Below are positions 12,711-23,787 of a DNA stretch of 64,000 bases, piece after piece (positions within the stretch are counted from its first letter, which is position 1; every line of letters starts with the position of its first letter). Made by a program: the position numbers and the translations under genes. The notes beneath the pieces are model-generated. The model did no database searches. It saw only the letters and a program-made list of their open reading frames with translations, and was not told the DNA's origin. Origin of the DNA: Malaya genurostris (lineage: Eukaryota; Arthropoda; Insecta; Diptera; Culicidae); assembly GCF_030247185.1 (NCBI RefSeq), contig NC_080572.1:215975435-216039434 (forward strand), given 5' to 3'.

Positions 12711-14073
12711 GCGTAGCATGCTAGAGGTAGGTTGTTGCTAGACAGCAAGACAAAAAGTGCCATAAAACGATTTGAAGCTTTAATTGGTTTGCTCTGATCT
12801 TGTGTCATGCAAGCTCGAATGAAATTCCATGTTATGTCGTTGACAACTACCCCAGGATAAATTTTGAGTGCTTGAGAATAATTTCTAATTTATATAAGAT
12901 GAATTCGATTGATAATGAGAAAAAGTTTTACGCTTCAACCGAAATCGCAGAATGGTAGAGAAGCTTAACGCTATAAAAATAACTGCTTGCATACAAAACT
13001 TTAACACAAGCTTGGCGATGAGAAGCTTAAAATCAAAATCGTATGGCAAGTATGTACAAAGTTATGATTGCATACATTTGGGATATTGATGTAATTTCGT
13101 CGGCTACAGAACAAATACAAATCTAAACAAATAGATTATATATTCTGAGTTCACGTGTTTGGTGTTGGTTCCTAATAAAGATCAATCTAAGCAGACTTTT
13201 GTGCAATTGCGGATTCAAAACTGTGACGATTGATTAAAAATGTCGATCATCAGAGATTTTGGTTGCCTTGTTTCACATCAATGGCTCGAACAACCCTATG
13301 GGGCTGATCCTTGTAGTTTTTTCATATTTTCTAGCAAACGACAACTGCCAAACTTGCATAGCAGAAAGATCTTAGGAAAAGGTACTGTTAGTGATAACAC
13401 TTTTGTGTAGAAAAGTCTTGAATACTTAAAAAAGAAAGGGGGAACTTTATAACACTTTCCCCTACACAAACGCTGGAAACTTGTCGAAACGGGCGAACAT
13501 ATTGCTCATAATTAGTTAATATGCGACTCTGAAGTAATCATGTTCACTGTACCGATGTTGCTTAACTTCGGTGATCGGACGAGAACAAAATGTTCACTGT
13601 AGTTATTTGTTTAACATGAAACACCACGGATTTATACCTGAGCAAATGAAGTCATCAACGTAACGTTTGATCAGCGTAATTAACTATCCAATGTATAATT
13701 CAAACTAGGGTTTTTTATCACTTTTTTTCGAAGGGGCACGCTAGTTTACAATTTTTTGTAGCCCCTCCACTGTATGTTAAGGAGAAGAGCAAGGATGGTT
13801 TTTATCGTATCAAAGAACGTTCACTGGCAACTCTTCAACGATTGAATCGGTGCCATCAAAGAGCAACGGAAATCATCGCAACAACAAAAATCTGGCATAG
13901 CTCATTTAACATAGAATCGACACCAGTGCGAGAGCGAATTTCTCTCGATGACATTTCTGAGAATCAAAGGTTAGCATGCTGCTGTGGGGATCCTCTCTGA
14001 AGCAACAAACTCGGTCGCTTATTCTCGTTTCGCGATCCGATGCTATACATGCAGTTGATAATTGCGATATAAT
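12711..14073. other. No recognisable gene
   Basis: AT-rich, with short direct repeats (TGTTCACTGTA near 13543 and 13592). AGTTGATAATTGCGA at 14053-14067 has a rough inverted counterpart near 15257, so the hAT element next door may have landed in the loop of an older palindromic repeat. Confidence 0.3.
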
Positions 14074-14081
14074 CATTTTAC

Positions 14082-15103
14082 CAGGCACGTACCCAGAGGG
14101 GGGGCCCAAGGGGCCCTGGCCCCTCCCGAAATCAGAAACAGAAACAAAAAAAATTTTGATACGAAGTGAATAGTGCAATGTCAAAACTAAACAAAATTAA
14201 AATTAAACACCTGGAAAAATAGATGACAATAATAATAAGACACTTAATTGTTCTAAATGACTGGAAAGAGAAAGTTCACGAGCTTACCATAGTTGAGCAA
14301 GATTCTGCAAATTAGAAAGATATCCTGCAGCTGGATCTCGCACATACTTATTTAGGACTGAAAATACGAGCGCAAGTGCACTTCGAGTACATGTTTGGCT
14401 GGATCAATTATTATACGCCAGAGAAATAAATGATTACCTAACAATGAACTGAAGTCGTTGTAGTGCCTGAAAGAGAGGCTCAATGGGTCGAAAAGATCAT
14501 GATGCCTGTTTTCTGGTTAGTTAAAATTACGGGTTAATGCTCCAATTACTTGCCCATCAACCTTGTTCAACTGATTTGGCCTCCTCGAACTGTCATTTAT
14601 TCCCAAACCTTAAGTCATCTCTGAGAAATCGATGTGAGCTTTGTGTTGGAATTTTAGACCGCTACTTCCGGAACCTGTTACCGAAACCTGTATAGCTAAT
14701 GAAAGTTTGTGAGGCCATCAACTAATATGGCCTACAAATTAAGAAGATGCTTTCCGTTCTCCACGAATCGAAGTAAGGGATCTATCTCGGACCACTTCTT
14801 AAAATCCATCACAAGTCTTGTGGATTTTTGTGCTCTAGAAATGGATATTTAGAAGGTCTTAAACATGTGGGATTGAAATGGCATGACAGTAAACGTTAGA
14901 AATGTAATACAATCATAATCTCGGTCATAATCACACATTTTGCATAAATACCTAATAATGATAGTTCCAGTGTAAAAGTTTAAGGTTGTCTGTTAACAAC
15001 GCCGGTAAATGGCGCACCGGAAATTATCTAGTTAAGCAATCTTCAGTAACATTATTTTTTCATTCTGGGCCCCTCCCGAAACCAAATCCTGGGTACGGGC
15101 CTG
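14082..15103. mobile_element. Non-autonomous hAT element, 1022 bp
   Basis: Terminal inverted repeats are CAGGCACGTACCCAG at the left and CTGGGTACGGGCCTG at the right (one mismatch over the first 15 bases). Both are followed inward by a GGGGCC..CCCTCCCGAAA-type sequence in inverted orientation. The flanks are a perfect 8-bp direct duplication CATTTTAC (14074-14081 and 15104-15111), diagnostic of the hAT superfamily. No transposase-like reading frame is present inside, so mobilisation would be in trans. Confidence 0.85.
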
Positions 15104-15111
15104 CATTTTAC

Positions 15112-16000
15112 TATTGCCGCTTATTCTAACTATGTGCATATAACCTCTGTATGAGTTGTGTCTATGAAAATGTCTGTGAATGCTCCACACAAGGGTTTTG
15201 AAATATTGCAACCTAGTATGAGAATCATCAAGTTGAATCATCGATTCGATTTTCTGCGATAATTGTCAACTTGCGATTCTCACTTAGGAAATTCCACACA
15301 GCAACGAATATTATCAGACTGCAAATTTTTTTTAAGGCCGTGAAATACTCAAAGTATGAATTGGAGCGAAGAAATGTAGCAAAATTCTCTCAAGGTTCAT
15401 GCATTGAGAGACTCGAGTTCTTGTAGCATCTTCTACCGGATTGAAAATGTTGTATACAATATAGATAGCAATATAGCAGCTTCTGTCAAATTTTCGGCAA
15501 TCACCAACACTGGAGAAGAGTTGAATTCAAATGACAGGTGTTATGGTACCATATGAAATTCTTGCAATTCGTCCGGATCCGAGTACGGATTCCGGAATCA
15601 CAAGGTGATGAGTGTTAACATTTTTCAAACACTCCAACAAGCGACGGCTTAATGGGCGGGTAGGGTCAAACACTTTTGAATAATCATTTATTTTTTTCTT
15701 TGTATTTTCTTATAGTAAAACAATTCAAGAATATTCTGTGAAATTTTCAAACTTATCTCTTGCTCTTTCTTATCTCATACTGCGAAGAAGTAAGAGCTCG
15801 GCACACAGGCTCAAGATTTCTGCTTCGATTGACTTAAAAACTTGATAAAACATTCTTGCAATGTTTCGTTATAACAAAATACAAAGCAGCAGGCGGAGCA
15901 GTTCAATGTCAATTGACAAACCATTTCCGATGGCCTGAGATTCATAGAAAAAATTCAAGAGCTTGGTAAATGGGTTCCACACAAACTGACCGAAAGACAG
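15112..16000. other. No recognisable gene
   Basis: Gene-free sequence flanking the hAT insertion. No structure beyond the weak inverted match to 14053-14067 noted above. Confidence 0.4.
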
Positions 16001-16009
16001 ATGGAAATG

Positions 16010-16440
16010 TGAAAAACTCAGAACGAAATGGTTCTTTTATGCATGAAAGAGAGAATTTTCGTCTTTCTCAAATAGAAAAGCTATGCATTCGCTCGAATTT
16101 TTTAATCCAAGGGCCAAGTGATTTACCTTTCGACTAAGTTCGACATAGGATGCTATTAAATTTTATTCCGATCCGACTTTCGGTTCCGGAATTACAGGGT
16201 TATATGCACAACAAAATGGAAAAAAGGCACTTCATCTTGGTCCGACTTCCGGTTCCAGAGTTACAGGGTAATATGTGCAAATTTAAAAGAAAATGTACAC
16301 TCAATTTTGTCGGAAATTTCTTAACCAAATTGGCACAATTTATGATGCAAATAAAAGGCAGAATTTTTTTTTTAAATCTCAAGTTTTATCAGGATACAAC
16401 TTCTGGTTCCGGAAATACAGCGCGATAAGTGATTCTTCAA
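16010..16440. repeat. Relic of dispersed repeat A family
   Basis: Contains the family hallmarks: CTTTCTCAAATAGAAAAGCTATGCA at about 16063, then several copies of 'CCGACTTYCGGTTCCGGAATTACAGGGT' near 16170, 16240 and 16400. Diverged, without clear ends. Confidence 0.5.
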
Positions 16441-16622
16441 TTTCCTGAGTATTTTTTCACAAGTCAAGGCGCAAAGGGGAGCAATTCTATACAGAACTGA
16501 CGAGTAATTTCTTCTAGTTTGCAGATCTCAATATTTGGTGGAAACATAAACCTACTCTGGCACCACTAGCACACGGTTTCCGGTTTCGAAAGTATCGGTA
16601 GTAAGGAGTGTATCGAAAAGTA

Positions 16623-17547
16623 CAGGGTGATTTTTTAAGAGCTTGAGAACTTTTTTAAACAATAAAACGCATAAAATTTGCAAAATCTCATCGGTTCTTT
16701 ATTTTAAACGTTAGATTGGTACATGACATTTACTTTTTGAAGATAATTTCATTTAAATGTTGACCGCGGCTGCGTCTTAGGTGGTCCATTCGGAAAGTCC
16801 GCTTTTTTATCGACAAATTTTGTTCAGCGATGAGGCTCATTTCTGGTTGAATGGCTACGTAAATAAGCAAAATTGCCGCATTTGGAGTGAAGAGCAACCA
16901 GAAGCCGTTCAAGAACTGCCCATGCATCCCGAAAAATGCACTGTTTGGTGTGGTTTGTACGCTGGTGGAATCATTGGACCGTATTTTTTCAAAGATACTG
17001 TTGGACGCAACGTTACAGTGAATGGCGATCGCTATCGTTCGATGCTAACAAACTTTTTGTTGCCAAAAATGGAAGAACTGAACTTGGTTGACATGTGGTT
17101 TCAACAAGATGGCGCTACATGCCACACAGCTCGCGATTCTATGGCCATTTTGAGGGAAAACTTCGGAGAACAATTCATCTCAAGAAATGGACCGGTAAGT
17201 TGGCCACCAAGATCATGCGATTTGACGCCTTTAGACTATTTTTTGTGGGGCTACGCCAAGTCTAAAGTCTACAGAAATAAGCCAGTAACTATTCCAGCTT
17301 TGGAAGACAACATTTCCGAAGAAATTCGGGCTATTCCGGCCGAAATGCTCGAAAAAGTTGCCCAAAATTGGACTTTCCGAATGGACCACCTAAGACGCAG
17401 CCGCGGTCAACATTTAAATGAAATTATCTTCAAAAAGTAAATGTCATGTACCAATCTAACGTTTAAAATAAAGAACCGATGAGATTTTGCAAATTTTATG
17501 CGTTTTATTGTTTAAAAAAGTTCTCAAGCTCTTAAAAAATCACCCTA
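16623..17547 (+). mobile_element. 925-bp Tc1/mariner-like element, long inverted arms (copy 1)
   Basis: Bounded by TA (16621-16622 and 17548-17549). The first 178 bases (16623-16800) are the reverse complement of the last 178 (17370-17547), identical except for the outermost base. The right arm encodes the transposase C-terminus plus 3' UTR, so the left arm carries that same code in antisense. This shows that the natural 5' end and N-terminus were replaced by an inverted copy of the 3' end. The element is inserted in the terminal repeat of the DD37E element. A second copy lies at 45237-46161. Confidence 0.93.
16781..17440 (+). CDS. N-terminally truncated DDxD transposase (copy 1)
   Basis: 219 codons open from an ATG that lies inside the left inverted arm. 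The first few codons (up to 16800) are therefore antisense arm sequence rather than native protein. Catalytic residues are visible: D17 in FSDEAHFWLNG, D110 in WFQQDGATCHTA and D147 in RSCDLTPLDYFLWG, with 36 residues between the last two. The C-terminus MDHLRRSRGQHLNEIIFKK matches the antisense code of the left arm. The N-terminal DNA-binding HTH domains (over 100 residues in relatives) are absent, so the protein should be unable to bind ends on its own. No in-frame lesion. Confidence 0.82.
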   Translation: MVHSESPLFYRQILFSDEAHFWLNGYVNKQNCRIWSEEQPEAVQELPMHPEKCTVWCGLYAGGIIGPYFFKDTVGRNVTVNGDRYRSMLTNFLLPKMEELNLVDMWFQQDGATCHTARDSMAILRENFGEQFISRNGPVSWPPRSCDLTPLDYFLWGYAKSKVYRNKPVTIPALEDNISEEIRAIPAEMLEKVAQNWTFRMDHLRRSRGQHLNEIIFKK

Positions 17548-17649
17548 TAGTTAGCAACATTGATTATTGAATAAAAAAGCGAAAACAATATATTTTGACA
17601 TCAGTTTTCGATATATTGTAGAAAAATTACATTTTTATGCATTCAATGA

Positions 17650-18656
17650 TTATATTGAAGAAAGTTCTAGTTTCCGTGAAACGCTCGCACTTTGGACTTG
17701 ACATTCTTCATTGAATTCTGCACAGTTACTTTTGTGACTTTCCTGGTGGCAGCTGTCCAGTTTTTTTAACTCCTGCATGTTTTGGGACACTGTACCTTCC
17801 TTCCGAAAGTGCCGCTTGACAATTGCCCAATACCTTTCAATTGGCCGAAGATCCGGGCAGTTCGGTGGGTTGATGTCCTTTTCCACGAATTGTACATTAT
17901 TTTTTCACAACCACTGTAGAACGGAGTTGGCGTAGTGGGCTGAAGCCAAATCCGACCAGCAGAGAGGATGAGTCTTATGCTTTCTGTACAGTGGCAGCAT
18001 TCTCTTCTTCAAACATTCTTCCTCGTACACCTTGGCGTTAATTGTGCCCTTCGTGAAGAAAATCGACGACCGCAAACCACAGGTACAAATTGCTTGCCAG
18101 ACCAACACCTTCTGCCCAAACTTTTCCATTGCCACCGTGGTGTCAGCGTCGTCCAGGTCCTGGTACACCGATTTCGTATAATATCCGGGCAGCGCTCTAG
18201 AGTCTTGCTTGGCGTAGGTTTTGTCGTCGATCAGGATGCATCCGTCTTTATTCTGTAGAATCCGGTTATACAGTTTTCGCGCTCTTGTTTTGGCCTGAAC
18301 TTGCTGTACCAGGGACTTTTTCGGCACCTTCTGTTTCTTGTACGTTTTCAGGGAGTACCGAACTTTGATCCGTTGAATCATCCCGATGCTGGTGTTGAAC
18401 TGCTTGGCCAAATCTCGCGTCGACGCCGAAGGGTTTTTTCCTGATGTAATCAACCGGCCGGGCTGGGACCCGTTTTCCTACCGGATCGGGGCAGATCCTT
18501 CGTGGAAAGAGTATTACAGAACTTTTCGATAATATTTTTGACACTGGTGTGGTTCACTTCCACCCGTTTTGCAATTTCGTTGTACGCGACACCACTTTCT
18601 GAGCACCAAGTGTGCAGAATTTTCTTTTGCGTTTCCGAATCAATTCGACTCATCAT
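17650..18656 (-). pseudogene. DD37E transposase, one frameshift and one stop
   Basis: Reads on the minus strand from a Met at 18656 and totals about 336 codons, the expected family length. The N-terminus has a helix-turn-helix (about 18650-18480) followed by RSGRKTGP. A frameshift near 18455 separates it from the second HTH (STRDLAKQFNTSIGMIQRIKV). The triad is visible: ILIDDKTY, then CWSDLASAHY, then LRPIERYWAIVKR, with 37 residues between the second D and E. One TGA (17905-17907) interrupts the frame after SVLQWL. Both lesions look recent because the rest is well preserved. The family (ITmD37E of mosquitoes) is recognised from these motifs. Confidence 0.88.
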
Positions 18657-18833
18657 TGAAACGATAAACCGTACCGGAACCAATCGATTGCGCAGCTGTT
18701 TTTGACATGTAAACAAACATATCACCGCAAAACACGCTGCAAAAATTAAGCCATCTCAGAGTAATAACTGTTTGAATGTTGCTAACTACTTATCGATACA
18801 CTCCTTAGATACCGCCTTTACGAACGCACCCGG

Positions 18834-18905
18834 GTTGGCGTATCGAAGCATAGAGCACTCGCCTTATAAGCCAGTAGTTTCCAGTTCGAACGCTGAACTG
18901 GAAGA
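18834..18905 (+). other. tRNA-like sequence (possible SINE head or tRNA relic)
   Basis: A TGGCGTATCGAAGC A-box-like motif is followed by AGAGCACTCGCCTTATAAGCC, which resembles an anticodon arm, and by AGTTCGAACGC, a B-box-like motif. The arms do not form a clean cloverleaf. It lies just outside the DD37E element, and no poly(A) tail or target duplication is clear. Confidence 0.3.
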
Positions 18906-20331
18906 ATTCTCAGTGTAGGTAAAAGGTCAAATTCCACCAAAGGAATATAATATCAAAGCTTTGCTTCTAAAGAAAATAAAACTCAACATCGTTTTGAAAA
19001 CACAACAAAGTTCATCGGCACCGAGCACACATGAGCACATGTTTCCAATCGTGTTGAACAAACCAGGACGCCGGTGCCGGTAAGAATGTTCTTTTACCGG
19101 TGTTTACCACATTACGAAAGTGTGGCAGAGAAAAAAAATTTCAATCGATTGATGTTTAACTGAAAACACTTGCTTGGAATCTTATGATGTGACTACAAAT
19201 GATAATATTGATAATAATAACAAAAATCAAAAATCCAATCACAAAGCATGTTTTATTATGGTATTTGAATAATATTACTCCTCATTGAACTTGAATTTTG
19301 TATACAGCAGTAACAGGAGCACAGATTTTCGTTTTGTTTTGTCTTCGTTTAATTTAATTGGCTCACTCGAAGTATTGCATTACATCTCATGTATCTACCA
19401 GCTACAAATATGACAGTCTTCGGGTTCCAGTTCTAGAAGTAGATTATCATAAACTCCAATTAGTGAAGTAACAATGAAAGTAGAAGTGAGAATGTTGAAA
19501 AGAACCTTAGATTCAAATATAAGGGTCTTATAGTCCCATTTTTTACGCGCTTGGTTATAAGTGTTGAAAATTTCCAGCAGTAATTTCAAATGATCATGTA
19601 AAAACAGTAAAAGAGTGTTTAAAACTATTTCAATATATAGACTAAACTGATAACTAAAGAAACTTACTTCAACCAAACCCACTTTTTTGCTTTTTCGTAA
19701 GGCCATTTGTACACTAATTTAAATGAGTCAAAAAATCACACCGTCTAAGAAATTGTCCCATAACTTTCCTTTTAGAAACCATATAGGATAATTTTGTTCG
19801 GTCTGGCATCTGTTGAAAATGGATGTTTGAAATTTGACTAGTTTTAGATGAAAAACCAATGATAACTTTTGAATGGTAGCTTATATTGAAAAGCTGTAAC
19901 TTAATAAAATGAAAATAACTTCTTCAGTACAGTTGCTTAAAATAAAATTTCCATTGCTATAAAGTGCAATAATTTTAAAATTCAATTAGATAAAATTTAG
20001 ATTCCAGATTTCAATCCGAACGTGGACCCCCCTAATGACTTTTTACATCAAAAGATGCGTCATTCGATTAACATACAAACAACTTTTGTGAACACATTAA
20101 CTACAAAAGCATAAGATTTTATAGCGAAAATATCTTTGTCTCGCTAATTTTCCGTTTCGGACCTCTGTGAATTGGTTTACAACTCAATGGTGGTAAACTT
20201 ATTGGCAATATACAAAAAAACGATTGAATATCAGCTGGTATGGAAACATGGTTAGTTTCTGTTCTTTCCAAAAAAAAAACAACAAACATTAGTACTCTTA
20301 ACCACAGAGCAATAATTTGACCTACAGAAGC
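18906..20331. other. No recognisable gene
   Basis: AT-rich flank of the LTR retrotransposon. A 103-codon minus-strand frame (19395-19706) has no recognisable similarity and ordinary random composition. Confidence 0.4.
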
Positions 20332-21486
20332 TGTAACCGTTTGTTACAAAGTCCTCTGATTATTTTTAGTATATGTTTAAATGTTATTTGTACTGTCACG
20401 TTTCTAAATGTTAATACAAGGGTTTATTGTTAGTAGGGTTAGTCAAATAAAAATGTTTAAAAATTGTTAGATTATATGTTAATTGTAAAACTAGGATTAG
20501 TAGGGTTAAATAAATAAAAACACACAATTGTCAAAACACTAAAACAACACAGTGGGTACAAATGAACACCGAAGCGTATAACAGAAAATGCAAGGTGGCG
20601 GAAAGCTGTTCTACGGCTGATGAAGTACGATTGCGCGGCACACTAATTGTTCGCGCCTGGAAGGAGGTAAAAACAACCGCCAAATTTCAGTGAATAGGAA
20701 GGAGAAGAGCAATCGAACCCAGAGCAAAGGTTCAGAATTAATCTGGCGTTCGTGTGCTGAGGTTCAGTAGAGCAGTGAATAGTTTGAAGATTGTGGTATT
20801 TTATAGAAATTGTGAGGTGTGATAATAATTCGTTCAGGTAATTATATAGAGCTTACGCAAACTGAACAGAAGCCAATTGTGCCAGTCCGGGTAAAACTAA
20901 TACCCGTATTACATATACCCTCACAGGACCTTTTGGTATATTTATTGATCGCCTTGGACTGAAGGAAAATCTTCCCAAGGTAGCACACGATTCGGCCTAG
21001 TGAGCCCTGGATGCTCACTACGTCTAACCCGTCAAAGACCAGCGATTGTTCTCTGGCCTTGGGCCATAACTGCAAAGGAGAACATACCCCTCTCGGCACG
21101 GTCACTCCGGTATCGTCCTGGGCCTGTCGATCTCCGTCAAAGAGGGAAGACGCCAGTACTAGCCGTAACTTCAACCTAGAACCCACCAATTTCGACCAAC
21201 CGGAATTCTACGCCAGCCATAGTTCCCGTACAACCGCACCGTCTGTAGCAGCCACGCGAGCGCTCGCCGGACCATCCCAATTCACCTAACAACAGCATTG
21301 GTACGTACCAGGAAAACCCCACAGCACTCACATACACTCACACTTACAGATTGAAAAAAATAAATAAAATAAAGTAAATCCAATAAATCCGTTTTGTTAG
21401 TCCAAATACATTTCATTTTTAATTCACAACCCATATTCAGACAGGTGACAGTACCCTACAATAGTTGTTCGCGAAGCCCCTCCGAG
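20332..21486 (+). repeat. Left LTR (1155 bp)
   Basis: Begins TGTAACCG. Identity with the right repeat extends to CCTCCGAG at 21486. A conventional TG...CA boundary with 4-bp inverted ends (TGTA...TACA) would end instead at 21460 (1129 bp), leaving 26 shared bases unexplained. It contains a 92-codon + frame and a 115-codon - frame that stay open in both repeats. Confidence 0.93.
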
Positions 21487-21918
21487 GAACCGAGTAGAAA
21501 AAAAAAATCAGACGATTTTCTCCCAGGCGGCAGGAGAGTACACAGTCAGCTTTCTCTGATTGTGTAGGATCCTAAAGCGACCCACGGCATAATTTTTGCA
21601 TACTGTTTCATTTAGGAACCTGGTAGGTAACGGTAACAGTGAATTTTGATATCGTGCAAAGGGAAAACAACGAAACAGCAGTTAAAATTTCAAAAAAAAA
21701 AAGAGTGGAGTTTTTCGGATATTTAAAGTAAAAGCTGGTTTTTTACAAATTTGCCATAAAAAAACAGAATACAAAGGTCCTGAATGAAAATTTTTACAGA
21801 CATAGAACAAAGTTTCACACATATTTATTTATTCTGATATTTATAATTAACTTTCGAGTCGTAGTCGTGTTTTATTTATTTTGTTCAATTCTTCACTGAT
21901 TTGTTAATTGTTAAAAAA
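21487..21918 (+). other. Retrotransposon 5' leader
   Basis: Untranslated region between the left LTR and gag. A primer-binding site should start at or near 21461-21490, but no TGG trinucleotide is seen there. GATCCTAAAGCG follows near 21568. The region presumably holds packaging and dimerisation signals, but none can be defined by eye. Confidence 0.6.
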
Positions 21919-23787
21919 ATGAATTCGGAATTTTGGATGCAATATCGTTTGATGAACGTTGAACATTTGTTGATAGATGAAGTTGAGCATGAGCTTGTAA
22001 TTCGTCGGGTCTTGTTCAAAAGCGGTGAATCTGGTGATGCGAAAAAACGGAAACTTAGAAATAAACTCAAAGAGCAACGCGAAACTAATGATTTTTCCGT
22101 TGTTTTACTAGAGTCACCAGATAAATGCGAAGAAGAACTGAATCAAGTGGACGAAAAATTAGCCAAAATTCGCGATCAGTTAGATAACAGGAAACCTAGA
22201 AAAACAGAATTACCCGTGCTGAAAACGAGGTTAATTCATCTATTTTTTAGATTAGTACGTTTAAAAAAGAATTACGATACAGATGGGTTGGAATCAACAG
22301 CTTTGAAACTTTTGCGTGATCACTTTACATTATTATCGACAGATCCAGATGCAAGAAAAAGGACAGAGGAACAAATTAGAGTTGATGTAAGTAATTTGAG
22401 TATCCGTGAGCAAGATCAGGATAAATTGGAAGATTTAGAGCAGGAGTCTCATTCTAGTAGTGATGAAAGTCATCTAGGATCTGATACAGGAAAAGAGAAA
22501 ACTGAAAAGAACAAAAACACCAGTACTCCCAAGAAGAAGGCTCAGAAAGACGAGAAAGCAGAAGAAGGTGAGGAATTATTCAAAAAAATATTAGAGCATG
22601 TGAACAGTTATATAGAAGCAAAATTAAGTAAACTTGAAATTAAAAATGATATCCGGGAAAGTGAGTCTTCTGAAGTAGAAAGCGAAGATACTGCTCATCG
22701 AAAAAGAGTAAAAGCGAAGGGTAAACGTCAGAGAAAAGCAGAAAATGACGGAAAACATGAGCTTTATAAAAATAAAATCAGCCGCAGAAAACAAATAAGC
22801 GATAGTGATAAAAGTAGTAACACCAGTAGTTCGGACAGCGACAGCGATAGATCAGGTGCTCCGAGGCGGAGGCCACGGTCGGTAGCAGATTGGAGGATGA
22901 AGTATGATGGTAAGGATGATGGAAAAAAATTGAATAAGTTTTTGGCAGAAGTTGAGTTCATGGCAGAAGCTGAGAACATAGGAAAACGAGCACTCTTTAA
23001 TGAAGCCATTCATCTCTTCACCGGAGAAGCAAGAACTTGGTACATTGAAGGAAAGAGTAACAAGGACTTCAGGAATTGGAGAGAGCTGGTCACTGAGCTG
23101 AAACTGGAGTTTCAACTACCGGATATGGATTTCCACTATGAGCAACAGGCTGCTCACCGGAGACAGAAAAGATCCGAAAGGTTCCAGGACTACTATAATG
23201 CAGTATTAGAAATATTTCGTTACATGGCAGTTCAACCGAGTGAACAAAGAAAATTCGACATAATTTTCCGGAATCTTCGGTCTGATTATAAGAATGTCCT
23301 AGTCGTAAAAGGAGTTCGTAATTTGAAAGCGTTAAAGCAGTGGGGGAGAAAACTAGACTCCGCGAATATGTGGATGTATCGTAGCAAAGATACTGATGTC
23401 ACGTCGAAGATAGCTCATGTGCATGAAGTGGAAAACACGTCGCATCAGGGAGAAGTGAACTCTGGAACAAAACCGTGGAAAACAAATCGCTGGGAAATAA
23501 AGCCAGATTGGAAAAAGAAACCGGAAACTACAAAACCCTTTGTTCCAAGGAAACCTTTCTCAGAGAAGGAAAACGATCGTCCAGGATCGAGCCAAGGGGA
23601 TACGGAAAAGCGGATAGCTAGCTACAAAATTCCGGACAAAATGGTGTGTTTTAATTGTAGGGGAAAATTCCACCACTATGAAGCTTGTCTGAGAGAAAAA
23701 GCAGTGTTTTGCACAGTATGCGGGTTTCATGATTACACGAAAGAGAAATGTCCATATTGCGCAAAAAACGGACGCAGTTCGGTGTAG
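21919..23787 (+). CDS. gag: Gag polyprotein of the Ty3/gypsy element
   Basis: 622 codons from the ATG at 21919. The open frame extends 18 bases upstream, but without an ATG. Residues 1-160 are charged and probably coiled-coil in part. Residues 170-320 form a linker rich in S, E, K and R with several basic stretches that could act in nuclear entry. Residues about 321-482 resemble the retrotransposon gag (capsid) domain, with a WY/W-containing helix and an FQDYYNAV segment. Two zinc-knuckle-like motifs close the protein. The first (577-590) is a standard CX2CX4HX4C. The second (598-611) keeps the cysteine spacing, but Tyr occupies the His position and a His lies two residues earlier. It forms the virus-like particle and binds RNA. 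pol follows by -1 frameshift. Confidence 0.92.
   Translation: MNSEFWMQYRLMNVEHLLIDEVEHELVIRRVLFKSGESGDAKKRKLRNKLKEQRETNDFSVVLLESPDKCEEELNQVDEKLAKIRDQLDNRKPRKTELPVLKTRLIHLFFRLVRLKKNYDTDGLESTALKLLRDHFTLLSTDPDARKRTEEQIRVDVSNLSIREQDQDKLEDLEQESHSSSDESHLGSDTGKEKTEKNKNTSTPKKKAQKDEKAEEGEELFKKILEHVNSYIEAKLSKLEIKNDIRESESSEVESEDTAHRKRVKAKGKRQRKAENDGKHELYKNKISRRKQISDSDKSSNTSSSDSDSDRSGAPRRRPRSVADWRMKYDGKDDGKKLNKFLAEVEFMAEAENIGKRALFNEAIHLFTGEARTWYIEGKSNKDFRNWRELVTELKLEFQLPDMDFHYEQQAAHRRQKRSERFQDYYNAVLEIFRYMAVQPSEQRKFDIIFRNLRSDYKNVLVVKGVRNLKALKQWGRKLDSANMWMYRSKDTDVTSKIAHVHEVENTSHQGEVNSGTKPWKTNRWEIKPDWKKKPETTKPFVPRKPFSEKENDRPGSSQGDTEKRIASYKIPDKMVCFNCRGKFHHYEACLREKAVFCTVCGFHDYTKEKCPYCAKNGRSSV

Larger units (their letters stand above)
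16604..18805 (-). mobile_element. DD37E Tc1/mariner-type element (ITmD37E-like) with nested insertion
   Basis: TA flanks (16602-16603 and 18806-18807) bound inverted termini AGGAGTGTATCGAAAAGTA at the left and the complement of AGGAGTGTATCGATAAGTAG at the right. The match continues as TTAGCAACATT. The left terminal repeat is split at a TA by the 925-bp element at 16623-17547. Removing that element and one TA leaves about 1275 bp, the usual size for this family. The coding relic is listed separately. Confidence 0.88.

Noticed and set aside
16730..16927. 65-codon minus-strand frame at the left of the 925-bp element
   Set aside because: Its start matches the transposase C-terminus only because the left arm is an inverted copy of the 3' end; not an independent gene.
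18834..18905. Functional tRNA gene
   Set aside because: Anticodon and acceptor stems do not pair properly; listed only as tRNA-like.
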